From the NCBI GenBank assembly GCA_963703665.1, contig CAVPFB010000006.1, positions 186,001 to 250,000 of the forward strand: a stretch of 64,000 nt of DNA, written 5' to 3'. Each line of letters starts with the position of its first letter. Position 1 is the stretch's first letter. This stretch comes from AP-15 sp963703665 (GTDB taxonomy: Bacteria; Pseudomonadota; Alphaproteobacteria; ATCC43930; CGMCC-115725). The position numbers and the translations under genes were made by a program. This document shows, one piece after another, positions 8,137-17,562 of this stretch. The notes beneath the pieces were generated by a model. The model searched no databases and was not told the DNA's origin. It was given only the letters and a program-made list of their open reading frames with translations.

Positions 8137-9399
8137 ATGCGGCGCGTCGTTGTGACCGGCATGGGGCTGGTGACGCCCCTCGGGATCGGCCTGGAGCGAA
8201 ACTGGAGCCGTCTGACCGAAGGAGCCTCCGGGGTCAGCGCGATCCAATCCTTCGATGTTTCGGACCTGCCGGCCAGGATCGCCGGCCAAGTGCCGCGCGG
8301 CGACACCGCCTCGGGCCGGTTCAATGCCGACGACTGGGTCTCGCCCAAGGACCAGCGCAAGATGGACGGCTTTATCGTCTATGCTCTGGCCGCGGCGGCC
8401 CAGGCGGTCGAGGACGCCGATTGGCTGCCGCAAAGCGAGGAGGCGCGCGAGCGCACCGGGGTCATGATCGGCTCCGGCATTGGTGGCCTTTCGGGCATCA
8501 ACGAAGGGGCGCTGACCCTGCAGGAGCGCGGCCCGCGGCGGCTGACGCCATTCTTTATCCCGGCCAATCTGATCAACCTCGCCTCGGGCCACGTCTCGAT
8601 CCGCTACGGCTTCAGCGGGCCGAACCATGCGGTGGTCACCGCCTGCTCCAGCGGCGCGCACGCGATCGGCGACGCGACACGGCTGATCATGCTCGACGAC
8701 GCCGACGTCATGGTGTGCGGCGGCACCGAAGCCGCGATCTGCCGGCTGGGACTCGCCGGCTTTGCCGCGGCGCGCGCGCTGTCGACCGGGTTCAACGACG
8801 ACCCGCCGCGCGCCTCACGGCCGTGGGACCAGGCCCGCGACGGCTTTGTGATGGGCGAGGGGTCCGGGATTCTGGTGCTCGAGGAGCTCGACCACGCCAA
8901 GCGGCGCGGCGCCAGGATCTACGCCGAGGTCATCGGCTACGGCATGTCGGGCGACGCCTATCATCTGACCGCGCCCGCCGAGGACGGCAACGGCGCCTTC
9001 CGCTCGATGCGCAACGCGTTGCGGCGGGCCGGCATCGCACCGGAGAGCATCGATTACATCAACGCGCACGGCACCTCGACCCCGCTCGGCGACGAGATCG
9101 AACTGGGCGCGGTCAAACGGCTGTTCGGCCGGCACGCCTACGAATTGTCGATGTCGTCGACGAAATCGGCGATCGGTCATCTGTTGGGTGCGGCCGGCAG
9201 TGTCGAGGCGATTTTCTCGATCCTCGCCCTGCGCGACGGGGTGGTGCCGCCGACCTTGAACCTCGACGATCCGTCACCCTCCTGCGACATCGATCTGGTC
9301 GCGAAGACTGCCAAGAAGCGCCGCGTCGACTATGTGCTGTCCAATTCGTTCGGGTTTGGCGGCACCAACGCCTCGCTCGTCTTCACCGGCCCGCCCTGA
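8137..9399 (+). CDS. fabF: 3-oxoacyl-[ACP] synthase II
   Basis: Condensing enzyme that elongates acyl-ACP with malonyl-ACP; 420 residues. The start MRRVVVTGMGLVTPLG is canonical. The active-site triad is visible: Cys170 in VVTACSSG, His311 in INAHGTST and His348 in SAIGHLLG. The C-terminal NSFGFGGTNAS glycine loop is intact. A GTG nine codons upstream is an alternative start, but homology begins at 8137. Expected partner of AcpP. Confidence 0.96.
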   Translation: MRRVVVTGMGLVTPLGIGLERNWSRLTEGASGVSAIQSFDVSDLPARIAGQVPRGDTASGRFNADDWVSPKDQRKMDGFIVYALAAAAQAVEDADWLPQSEEARERTGVMIGSGIGGLSGINEGALTLQERGPRRLTPFFIPANLINLASGHVSIRYGFSGPNHAVVTACSSGAHAIGDATRLIMLDDADVMVCGGTEAAICRLGLAGFAAARALSTGFNDDPPRASRPWDQARDGFVMGEGSGILVLEELDHAKRRGARIYAEVIGYGMSGDAYHLTAPAEDGNGAFRSMRNALRRAGIAPESIDYINAHGTSTPLGDEIELGAVKRLFGRHAYELSMSSTKSAIGHLLGAAGSVEAIFSILALRDGVVPPTLNLDDPSPSCDIDLVAKTAKKRRVDYVLSNSFGFGGTNASLVFTGPP

Positions 9400-9440
9400 G
9401 CGGCTGAGCCCGCCGGCAGCGCCTGGGACCGGGTGAGCCG

Positions 9441-10475
9441 ATGCACGGCACGCTTCGGCTGCTCGGCTGGGCATTGCTGGCCGTTGCGGCCGTCCTCGCG
9501 GTGGCGGGCGGCAGTGCCTGGTGGCTCTATCGGGAAGTGACCGGTCCCGGCCCGTTGGTGCAGGCGCGCATCGTGGTGATCCCGCCGCGCACCGGGCTTG
9601 CCGGCGTCGCCGAGCTGTTGTCGCATGCGGGCGTGATCCGGCACCGACTGCCGTTCGAAATCGGTGCGGCGTTGTCGGGGAACGGTGCGTCCTTGCTGGC
9701 GGGCGAGTACCGGTTCCCCGCTGGAACGAGCCCGCTGGAGGCGGCAGGCATCCTCGCCGGCGGCAAAACCGTCGAGCATCGCCTGACAATCCCCGAAGGG
9801 CTGACCAGCCCGCAAATCGCGGCCCTGGTAGACGCAGCCCCGGCGCTCGACGGCAGTCTCGTAAAGCCGGCCGCCGAAGGCGCGCTGCTGCCCGAAACCT
9901 ATATTTACAGCTATGGCGACACGCGCCGACAGATGATCGCGCGGATGCGGCAGGCGATGCGGCGCGCTCTGGCCGCGGTCTGGGCCGAGCGGCGCCCCGA
10001 CCTGCCCTTCGCCGACCCGGAGCAGCTCGTGATCCTCGCCTCGATCGTCGAGCGCGAGGCGGCGCGTGCGGACGAGCGGGCCCGCATCGCCGCGGTGTTC
10101 GTCAACCGGCTGCGGCTCGGCATGCGGCTGCAATCGGACCCGACCGTGCTTTATGCGCTGAGCGACGACGGCGCCAAAAAGCTCGATCGCCCGCTGACCC
10201 GCGCCGATCTCGCCGTCGCCTCGCCCTACAACACTTATTTTGCCAAGGGCCTGCCGCCCGGCCCGATCGACAATCCCGGGGCGGCGGCGTTGCTCGCGGC
10301 GGCCCGGCCGGCGCCGACCGACGATCTTTATTTCGTCGCCGACGGCTCGGGCGGGCATGTTTTTGCCCGGACCCTCGCCGAGCACAACCGCAACGTCGCC
10401 CAATACCGCCGCAACCTCGTCGTCACCCCCGACCCGCCACCCGACGCGTCGGGGAAAGGGGTGCGGTGGCGGTGA
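9441..10475 (+). CDS. mltG: Endolytic murein transglycosylase MltG
   Basis: Inner-membrane lytic transglycosylase (YceG family) thought to cleave nascent glycan strands and set their length; 344 residues. A single N-terminal membrane segment (about 8-30) leads to a LysM-like region and the YceG domain. The catalytic Glu is Glu204 in ASIVEREA; the downstream RLRLGMRLQSDPTVLYA block is a family hallmark. Located just after fabF, as often in alphaproteobacteria, it is likely the last gene of the fab operon. Confidence 0.94.
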   Translation: MHGTLRLLGWALLAVAAVLAVAGGSAWWLYREVTGPGPLVQARIVVIPPRTGLAGVAELLSHAGVIRHRLPFEIGAALSGNGASLLAGEYRFPAGTSPLEAAGILAGGKTVEHRLTIPEGLTSPQIAALVDAAPALDGSLVKPAAEGALLPETYIYSYGDTRRQMIARMRQAMRRALAAVWAERRPDLPFADPEQLVILASIVEREAARADERARIAAVFVNRLRLGMRLQSDPTVLYALSDDGAKKLDRPLTRADLAVASPYNTYFAKGLPPGPIDNPGAAALLAAARPAPTDDLYFVADGSGGHVFARTLAEHNRNVAQYRRNLVVTPDPPPDASGKGVRWR

Positions 10476-10666
10476 AGATCAGACCGATGGTGCCGACGCC
10501 TGCCCTCACCCGTCGTCCCTGCCTGCTGCCCAGGTCGCCTCGGGACGCGATCCGGGCTACGCGAGTTTCGATCATATTGCTCGTAGAAGATGATTTTCGT
10601 TGAATTAAGCGATATTATCTGGTAAGTTTGTCTGCAATTAAGACTATGCTGCAGATACATAGGGCG

Positions 10667-12010
10667 ATGCAGATCATCAATAGACACTGCAGTCTCCTTT
10701 CGCCCCAATTTCTATTGGTCGCGCTCGCGCTGACAGGCCTCGCAGCCGTCCATCACGCTTCGGCGAGCACTCTGAAAACGCTCTACGTATTCTGTTCCGA
10801 CATCTACTGCAACTATGGTGGTGACGGCCCTTCCACCGACCTGACGATGGACGCCTCAGGCAATATCTATGGCACGACGATGTTTGGCGGCACCGGGATG
10901 TGCGGCTTGGATCTGAGTGGGGCTGGCGTGGCATTTCAGCTATCGCCAAATGCAGCGAAGACAAAGTGGACAGGTAAAGTAATTTATGACTTTTCCTGCT
11001 CACACGGCGCGAACCCCAACAGTAATTTGGTTATCGCGCCATCGGGGACATTATATGGAACAACCGAAGAAGGCGGCGCTTATTACGGCACAGTATTTGC
11101 GCTGAAACAGAATGCCGCAAAGACAAAATTTACAGAGACCGTTGTCTATAATTTTGGATCACAGAGCAATGACGGCGGCTTTCCGACAGGTCATCTGATC
11201 ATGGACGGGTCGGGCAACCTTTATGGCACGACTTATTCAGGCGGTGGTTTTGGCCAAGGCACGGTATTCAAGCTTTCACCCAATTCAGCCAAGACTGACT
11301 GGAAAGAGACAATTCTTCATAGCTTTTGTGCGAAGCTGCACTGCACTGATGGCCAGTTACCCGCTGGCGGGGTAATCAAGGATTCGGCGGGAAACCTGTT
11401 TGGCACCACTTCCGCCGGCGGCGTTTATGGCGGGGGGACCATATTCGAGCTGATTCCAGCGAGCACCGGATGGTCCTATAAGATCCTCTATAACTTCTGC
11501 TCGATGCGTGGGTGCGTCGATGGGACCCTAAAATCTTTTCTCTCGTACAGCGGTCTCACAATGGACACATCAGCAAATCTCTACGGTACGACTATCGGCG
11601 GCGGCGCCTACTCGTACGATGGCGGGACGGTATTCAAGCTTGAGCCCAACGCGGCCAAGACCAAATGGTCGCATCAGGTGCTTCACAGTTTTTGCTCGCA
11701 GCCCGCCTGCGCGGACGGCCAGAACCCTTTCGCCGACGTTTTCAGGGACGCGGCAGGAAATCTATATGGGACCACCGAATATGCCGGCGCTCACGGCCGG
11801 GGCACGGTGTTCGCGCTGACACCCAATGCCGCAAAGACAAAATGGGCCGAAACGGTTCTGTACAGCTTTTGCTCGAAGACAAACTGCGCAGACGGGGAGT
11901 CGCCTTGGGCTGGACTAATCAGGGACGGGGCTGGGAATTTTTATGGGACTACTTTTGCTGGCGGTGGGGCCAGCTATGACAAAGGCACCGTATTCGAGCT
12001 GGAGCACTGA
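10667..12010 (+). CDS. Secreted GloVer-type tandem repeat protein
   Basis: Predicted exported protein of about 447 residues made of seven copies of a repeat containing [GN]LYGTTxxGG, each followed by a strand such as GTVFxLxPNAAKTKW and then YxFC. This matches the choice-of-anchor/Gloeo-Verruco repeat family (TIGR03803), which probably folds as a beta-propeller-like or solenoid structure of unknown function. The N-terminus has a signal peptide ending HHASA. Starts at TTG 10628 or ATG 10646 are also possible; 10667 has an AGGG just upstream. Pairs of Cys in several repeats suggest disulfides. GC is lower than in its neighbours (29 of 60 bases at 11041-11100), suggesting transfer. Confidence 0.8.
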   Translation: MQIINRHCSLLSPQFLLVALALTGLAAVHHASASTLKTLYVFCSDIYCNYGGDGPSTDLTMDASGNIYGTTMFGGTGMCGLDLSGAGVAFQLSPNAAKTKWTGKVIYDFSCSHGANPNSNLVIAPSGTLYGTTEEGGAYYGTVFALKQNAAKTKFTETVVYNFGSQSNDGGFPTGHLIMDGSGNLYGTTYSGGGFGQGTVFKLSPNSAKTDWKETILHSFCAKLHCTDGQLPAGGVIKDSAGNLFGTTSAGGVYGGGTIFELIPASTGWSYKILYNFCSMRGCVDGTLKSFLSYSGLTMDTSANLYGTTIGGGAYSYDGGTVFKLEPNAAKTKWSHQVLHSFCSQPACADGQNPFADVFRDAAGNLYGTTEYAGAHGRGTVFALTPNAAKTKWAETVLYSFCSKTNCADGESPWAGLIRDGAGNFYGTTFAGGGASYDKGTVFELEH

Positions 12011-12077
12011 GAGTTGTAATCGCGCTTGAACGACGCGATGTATATGCTCGGCGATCGGTGGGGTCGTCTGCGGCCGC

Positions 12078-14249
12078 TTAATAGGGATGGGACGGTGCGT
12101 ATCGGTGCCGGCGCGGGCGCGGCTGAGGGACCCAAGGCCGGTCGCCGCGGCTGCCATTGGCGCTCTCGATCGTGACCCCGGCCGGGTCGAGCCACAAGGC
12201 GACCGCACCGAGCCGCCAGGAGTCTATCCGATCGATCACCGGCACCACACGGCGGCAGCGAAACCCTGCCGGCACTTGGGCGACGATCGCGTCGATCCCG
12301 TCGCACTCGACCGGCAGTCCGGCGGCGCCGGTCAGGATCTCGACGTTGCGCCCGCGGGCCGAGTAGCGGCAGCGTTCTCCGGTGCAGTCGAGCCCGCCCT
12401 CTAGCCCCGCTGCTGGCCAGGTGGTCAGGGCGAGCCCGGTCTCCTCGGCCAGGAACGAGCCCTCGATCCGCTCGTCCGATCCGGCGGAGATGAAATAGTT
12501 TCCGTCTGGCCCGCGCGCCGCGAGGAAACGACCGATATCGGCGATGACAATGTCGGGCGGGCGGGTCAGCGCCATGCCGGCGAGCCCGGCGGCGATCGCC
12601 AACGCTCCCCAGCGGCGCCACGGCCCCTGCCACAGGCACAGCCACAGTCCGCCGAGCGAGACCAGCACCAGGCCCGCCGCCGGCAGTCGCGGCATCGGCC
12701 AGATATTGCCGGGAAGCGCCGAGACCAGCCGGGCGACCGCGATCGTAACGTCGATGCCCCAGCCCATCGGCACCAGCGCCAACCGCTCGAGCCCGAACGG
12801 CATCAACAGGCAGGTGACGACCCCCCAGGGCAAGGTCCACAGCGCGCTCAACGGCACCGCGACGACATTGGCGAGCGGCGAATAGAGCGCCACATGATGG
12901 AAGTGGTAGATCGAGAACGGATCGGTGCCGATGGTGACGACGACGGTCGTGACCACGACGGCGCCGGCATATCCCAAAACGCGCCCCGGCCACGACGGGC
13001 GGTGGAGCAGCAGGCCGAGGCGCCGGCCATAGGCCTCGTACACCGCGATCAGCGCCACGACCGCGCCAAACGACATCTCAAAGCTGACCCCGACCAGGCT
13101 CTCCGGCTCGATCGCCAGCACGAAGGCGGCGGCCAGCGCGCAGATCCGCATCGAAATGCGCAGCCGGCCGATCAGGATGGCGGCAAACACCAAGCCGTTC
13201 ATGACAAAGGCGCGTTCGGTCGGGATCGCCGCACCCGACAGCGCCAGATAGCAGGTCAGCACCGCGAGCGTCGCGGCGGCGGCGATCTTTTTGATCGGAT
13301 AGCGCAATGCCACCCATGGGATCAGCGCCAGGCCGCCGCGCACCGTGAAAAAGACGAACCCGCCGACCAAGCCCAGATGCAGCCCGGCGATCGCCAACAG
13401 GTGCTGCAGGCCCGACTGGCGGAACGCCGTCTTGACTTCTTCCGAGATGGCGCCCCGCTTGCCGGTGATCAGCGCCGAAGCGACGCCGCCGGTCGAGCCG
13501 GGCAGCACGGCGATGATCCGCCGCGACATCTCGGTGCGCAGATATAGTAGGTCCTGGCGCCAGCCGCCGATGGATTTGGCGTCGGGGGCGTCGTCGGGCG
13601 CGACGATCCGATGGGCCGGGCCATAGGTATATCCGACCCCGCCGATCCGGGCGAAGTAGGCCTCGCGCTGCATGTCGTGCCCACCCGGCAGGACCTGGCC
13701 GGGAACCGGGTACAGCACCCCGCGCATGCCGACGCGGTCGCCGGGAGCGAGCAGGTCGCTCGACGCCGCGATGTGCACGCGCAACCGCTGCGGCTGCTGA
13801 TCGGGATCGAGCCCCGGCAGCGCGTCGGGCGCCACGATCACCCGCCACCCGCGGTCGAGCGAGTCGATGTCGACCACCCGCCCGGTCAGCGAGACCGGCC
13901 CGAGGCGTCGCTGCAGCATCGGCGCCTGGCGCTCCCAGGTGGTCTCCCCGATCAGCGCAAAGCCGGCGCAGAACAGGGTCAGCGCCAGCGCCGCCTCGCA
14001 CGCCAGCGGTCGCCGATGCAGCGCAAAGGTCAAGCCGAGGGCGAGGATCGCGGCGCCGACGCCGAACCACAGCGGCGGCTCGAACGTCAGCGAGAAATAA
14101 ACGCCGATCCCGGCGCCAAAAAACACCGGCAGCCACAGCAGCCGCCGCTCGCCCTCGGCGGCGTAGGCTTCGCCGGCGCCCTTGAGGAGCCGCGCGCCCC
14201 ACCCCGGCGCCGCGCCGAGCCCGCCGGCCGAGATCGCTGCATCCGCCAT
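12078..14249 (-). CDS. comEC: ComEC/Rec2-family DNA uptake channel protein
   Basis: Polytopic inner-membrane protein of 723 residues. It has N-terminal membrane segments, a DUF4131-like OB-fold domain (about 100-200), then the competence domain with the LLAIAGLHLGLVGG motif (about 285) and many helices. In competent bacteria ComEC forms the channel that brings single-stranded DNA into the cytoplasm. The last 200 residues form a soluble domain, but I do not find the HxHxDH metal-binding motif of the C-terminal MBL nuclease domain present in longer ComEC proteins. No other competence gene is nearby. Confidence 0.88.
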   Translation of the reverse strand: MADAAISAGGLGAAPGWGARLLKGAGEAYAAEGERRLLWLPVFFGAGIGVYFSLTFEPPLWFGVGAAILALGLTFALHRRPLACEAALALTLFCAGFALIGETTWERQAPMLQRRLGPVSLTGRVVDIDSLDRGWRVIVAPDALPGLDPDQQPQRLRVHIAASSDLLAPGDRVGMRGVLYPVPGQVLPGGHDMQREAYFARIGGVGYTYGPAHRIVAPDDAPDAKSIGGWRQDLLYLRTEMSRRIIAVLPGSTGGVASALITGKRGAISEEVKTAFRQSGLQHLLAIAGLHLGLVGGFVFFTVRGGLALIPWVALRYPIKKIAAAATLAVLTCYLALSGAAIPTERAFVMNGLVFAAILIGRLRISMRICALAAAFVLAIEPESLVGVSFEMSFGAVVALIAVYEAYGRRLGLLLHRPSWPGRVLGYAGAVVVTTVVVTIGTDPFSIYHFHHVALYSPLANVVAVPLSALWTLPWGVVTCLLMPFGLERLALVPMGWGIDVTIAVARLVSALPGNIWPMPRLPAAGLVLVSLGGLWLCLWQGPWRRWGALAIAAGLAGMALTRPPDIVIADIGRFLAARGPDGNYFISAGSDERIEGSFLAEETGLALTTWPAAGLEGGLDCTGERCRYSARGRNVEILTGAAGLPVECDGIDAIVAQVPAGFRCRRVVPVIDRIDSWRLGAVALWLDPAGVTIESANGSRGDRPWVPQPRPRRHRYAPSHPY

Positions 14250-14410
14250 GGCCGCTCCGCTGCTCGCGTTTGACGAGACTAGTCGATCAGCGGATCAAGC
14301 GGAAGTAGGCGACGCGCTTTTGACGGTTTATTGACGAAGAGCAGGGCGCCCAGGGCTCCGGCGCTGCCAGCCGACTAAAAAACTCGCACCGCTGGTTCGC
14401 AGAGCCGCGC

Positions 14411-15640
14411 TCAAACCACCCCGTCCTGGTGCAATTCCGCGACCTCGCCCGGGCTCAGGCCGAGCCAGTCGCCGAACACCTGCGCGGTATGCTCGCCCAA
14501 GAGCGGCGATGGCCTGACCGGGGCCGGGGCGCCGTCGAAGCGCACCGGGAAGGCCGGCATCTGCAAGGTTCCCGATGGATGCTGCATGGTTTGGATGATG
14601 CCGCGCTCGACAAAGCTCGGCTCGGCCAACAGGTCGCCGGTGTCGAGCACGGCACCGGCCGGCACGCCGGCGGCGCCGATCAGCCGCATCGCCTCGTGCT
14701 TGTCGTGGCGCAGCGTCCACTCGGTCAGCATCGCCTCGATCTCGGCTTCGTGCCGGGCGCGCGCCGCCGGCGTGGCAAACCGCGGATCCTCGATCAGCGC
14801 CTCGCGGCCGATCGCGGTCAACAGCCGACGCCAATGCTGCGGATTGGCCGGGCTGGCGAACAGGTAGACGTAATCGTTCGGACCGCCGGGCTTGCACGGG
14901 TAGATGCCGGCGGGCGCCATGCCGCCGGCCAAGGATTTCGCGCCGTTGCGCATCGCCGGCTCGCCGGTGCGCGCGTGCTGGATAAAGGCGCCTCGGGAGT
15001 ATTGCAGCTGCGCGTCCTGCATCGCCACCTGCACCCGCCGCCCCTGGCCGGTCCGCTGGCGTTGAAACAGCGCGCCCAGGATGCCGATCGCGAGCAGCAT
15101 GCCGGTGCCGGTGTCGCCCAGGGTGGGCCCCGGCTTGCACGGGCGCCCGTCGCGCTCGCCGGTGATCGCCATGGTGCCGCCGCAGGCCTGCGCGATCATA
15201 TCGAAGGCGAGATTGTTCTCGTACGGGCTGCCGGCGCCGAACCCCTTGACCTGGCCGTAAACCAGCCGCGGGTGCAGCGCATGCATGACCTCCCAGCCGA
15301 GCCCCAGCCGCTCGATCGCAGCGGGCGCGAAATTCTCGACGAAGACATCGGCATGCCCCGCCATGTCCTTGACCAAAGCGAGGCCGCGCTCGGATTTCAG
15401 GTCGATGGTGACCGACTTCTTGTTGGCATTGTAGATCATGAAATAATAGGAATCGGTCCCCGGCGCCGGGCCGCTGCCGAGGGTGCGGCCGGGCTCGCCG
15501 GCTTTGGGATTTTCGACCTTGACCACCTCGGCGCCGAGCCAGGCCAGGGTCTCGGTGCAGGACGGCCCGGCCTCGAACTGCGTCAGGTCGAGCACGCGAA
15601 CCCCGTCGAGACAGTTCGGCGCGACGCTGTTGTGGTTCAT
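14411..15640 (-). CDS. CaiB/BaiF family CoA-transferase
   Basis: Class III CoA-transferase, moving CoA between carboxylic acids; 409 residues. Typical features are VRVLDLTQFEAGP at the N-terminus, GAEVVKVENPKAGEPGR, and the AFDMIAQA segment holding the catalytic Asp. The ATG at 15640 is preceded by AGGAG. The substrate cannot be read from the sequence; formyl-, succinyl- or carnitine-type acyl groups are all seen in the family. Divergent from the serine hydrolase gene, so the 180-base gap may hold promoters for both. Confidence 0.9.
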   Translation of the reverse strand: MNHNSVAPNCLDGVRVLDLTQFEAGPSCTETLAWLGAEVVKVENPKAGEPGRTLGSGPAPGTDSYYFMIYNANKKSVTIDLKSERGLALVKDMAGHADVFVENFAPAAIERLGLGWEVMHALHPRLVYGQVKGFGAGSPYENNLAFDMIAQACGGTMAITGERDGRPCKPGPTLGDTGTGMLLAIGILGALFQRQRTGQGRRVQVAMQDAQLQYSRGAFIQHARTGEPAMRNGAKSLAGGMAPAGIYPCKPGGPNDYVYLFASPANPQHWRRLLTAIGREALIEDPRFATPAARARHEAEIEAMLTEWTLRHDKHEAMRLIGAAGVPAGAVLDTGDLLAEPSFVERGIIQTMQHPSGTLQMPAFPVRFDGAPAPVRPSPLLGEHTAQVFGDWLGLSPGEVAELHQDGVV

Positions 15641-15822
15641 AGCAGGCACTCCTTTGGCTGCACACCCGGGGAATGTCTTGGTGTAGCGGACACCTGTCGG
15701 CGGTTGCAACAGCGATCGGCAGCCAGCTATTCTTGAGCGGAGCGGGGCGGTGGGCAGCCGGCAAAGTATCGGCTTCGGAAGTGTCGAGGCTCCGATGAAA
15801 CCGAGGACGGGAGAGGCTGCGA

Positions 15823-17562
15823 ATGGGTGTCGGAATTGGCTGGGTGCGGTCGATGGGCCGAGGGCTCGGGGCCGCCTGCCTGTTGCTGGCAACGGTGCAG
15901 ACCGGCCGGGCCGGCGAGGCGCAAACCATCCAGCAGACGGTGACCACCTTCGCCGAGGCTGCGATGCGGCAGGGAGTGGCCGTGGGCGTCGCGGTCGGGG
16001 TCATCGACAAGATCGGACCGGGTTTCTTCCATACCTACACGTTCGGCGAGGCCGACGCTAAGGCCGGGACCCCGTTCGCCACCAATTCGATTTTCGAAAT
16101 CGGCTCGACCACCAAAGTATTTACGACCAACCTGCTCGGCCAGGCGGTATTCGAAAACCGGCTTGCTCTCGACGACCGGCTGTCGCATTTCCCCGCCGAG
16201 TTCGGAGCATTCCAATATCTGTTGACGGGTCAGGTCACGCTCGGCGAAATCGGTGATTTTACCGGCGGCTTTCCGACCTATGCGCCGATCTGCAACGGCG
16301 ACGGAAAACCGCCCGGCTGCCGGCCGTCGGCGCGACCGCCGATCAGCGAATACGGCGCCGCCGACTTCCTCGAATATTTCCAGAACTTCAAGGAGAAGGT
16401 CTCGAGCCTGCCCGCCCCATATGAATATTCCGATTACAGCACGGGTCTGCTCGGACTGTTTCTCGGCACGGCTCCCCGCAAGCCGATCACCGATGCTTCG
16501 GTGGAGGGATGGTACGGCCAGGTAGACCAGCGGATCCTGCGCCCGCTCGGCATGCGCAGCACATTCCTGCACGTCCCGGACCAGCAATCCCACCGCAAGG
16601 CAAAGGGCTACAACCTTGCTATCGCCTCCGCCACGGTGAGCGGCGGCGCGATCAGCGACATCTCCGTTCTCGGCGGCGGCGCAGGCTACGCTTCGGCGCC
16701 GAAGGTGACGATCGCCGGCGGCGGCGGGTCCGGTGCGGAGGCCACCGCCACGGTGGCAAAGGGCAAGGTCACCGCGATCACGGTCGCGCCGGGCGCGGGC
16801 GGCAGCGGCTACGTCGCTCCGCCCAGTATCATGTTCAACAACGGCGGTTCGACGAAGATTGCACGCGCCCTGCCGATCGTCAGCGGCGGTGCGGTAAAAG
16901 CCGTGCTGGTCCTGTTCGGCGGCGCCGGCTATCAGCGGGTGCCGCAAGTCACGATCAGCGGCGGCGGCGGCTTAGGTGCGACCGCGATCGCTCATATCGC
17001 CAACGGGCGTGTCGTCGCGGTCACCGTCGACCACGGCGGAAGCGGGTATGCGGACCCGCTGTCGGTGATCGTGGCGCCGGGCAACCCGATGAGCAGCGGT
17101 GTGCCGGTTTGGGCTCCCGCCGGCGCCTTGAGCTCGACAATGGACGACCTGATGCGGTTCGCAACGGCGGCGCTTACCGAGGGTCCGGCATCGCCGACGG
17201 TGCCCCCGTCCTTGAACGTCGGCTTCAAGATTGCCGAGACGGCATATGCCTGCCAAGGTTCCGACCCCGATCTTTCCACTTGTCCGACCGTGCGCAATCG
17301 TTCCGGCCTCGCCTGGGGGATCACCCCCGCCGACCAGAGCTACCGGGTGCCGGAAGTCGTCGTCAAGGACGGTGGCCTGCCGGGCTATTCGAGCGAGATC
17401 ATGCTGATGCCTGAACGCCGGCTGGCGGTGGTCGTGCTGGTCAATTCGCGCTCGCCGGCGAGCGATCCGACCGGGCGCTTCACCTTCCGACCGGCGGAGA
17501 CGCTGGCGGTGAATATCGGCTACAATCTCCTTTACGCTTTGCCCGTGAAAGGGAGCCGATGA
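15823..17562 (+). CDS. Secreted serine hydrolase (beta-lactamase class C fold) with inserted Gly-rich repeat domain
   Basis: Predicted exported serine hydrolase, 579 residues. A signal peptide covers about residues 10-30. The SxxK nucleophile motif is Ser95-Thr-Thr-Lys98, the second motif is Tyr202-Ser-Asp204 and the third is probably Lys515-Asp-Gly. Between the two halves of the catalytic domain (about 271-420) lies a glycine-rich module with four GGxGY units, including APKVTIAGGGGSGA and VPQVTISGGGGLGA. Such modules occur in phage tail and surface proteins, not normally in this family. GGGAGAGG serves as ribosome binding site. It may be an esterase, D-peptidase or penicillin-binding-like enzyme. 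The stop overlaps the next gene by 4 bp. Confidence 0.82.
   Translation: MGVGIGWVRSMGRGLGAACLLLATVQTGRAGEAQTIQQTVTTFAEAAMRQGVAVGVAVGVIDKIGPGFFHTYTFGEADAKAGTPFATNSIFEIGSTTKVFTTNLLGQAVFENRLALDDRLSHFPAEFGAFQYLLTGQVTLGEIGDFTGGFPTYAPICNGDGKPPGCRPSARPPISEYGAADFLEYFQNFKEKVSSLPAPYEYSDYSTGLLGLFLGTAPRKPITDASVEGWYGQVDQRILRPLGMRSTFLHVPDQQSHRKAKGYNLAIASATVSGGAISDISVLGGGAGYASAPKVTIAGGGGSGAEATATVAKGKVTAITVAPGAGGSGYVAPPSIMFNNGGSTKIARALPIVSGGAVKAVLVLFGGAGYQRVPQVTISGGGGLGATAIAHIANGRVVAVTVDHGGSGYADPLSVIVAPGNPMSSGVPVWAPAGALSSTMDDLMRFATAALTEGPASPTVPPSLNVGFKIAETAYACQGSDPDLSTCPTVRNRSGLAWGITPADQSYRVPEVVVKDGGLPGYSSEIMLMPERRLAVVVLVNSRSPASDPTGRFTFRPAETLAVNIGYNLLYALPVKGSR

Noticed and set aside
14250..14410. Possible tRNA-like region with GGTTCGCA
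   Set aside because: No cloverleaf stems could be built around it.
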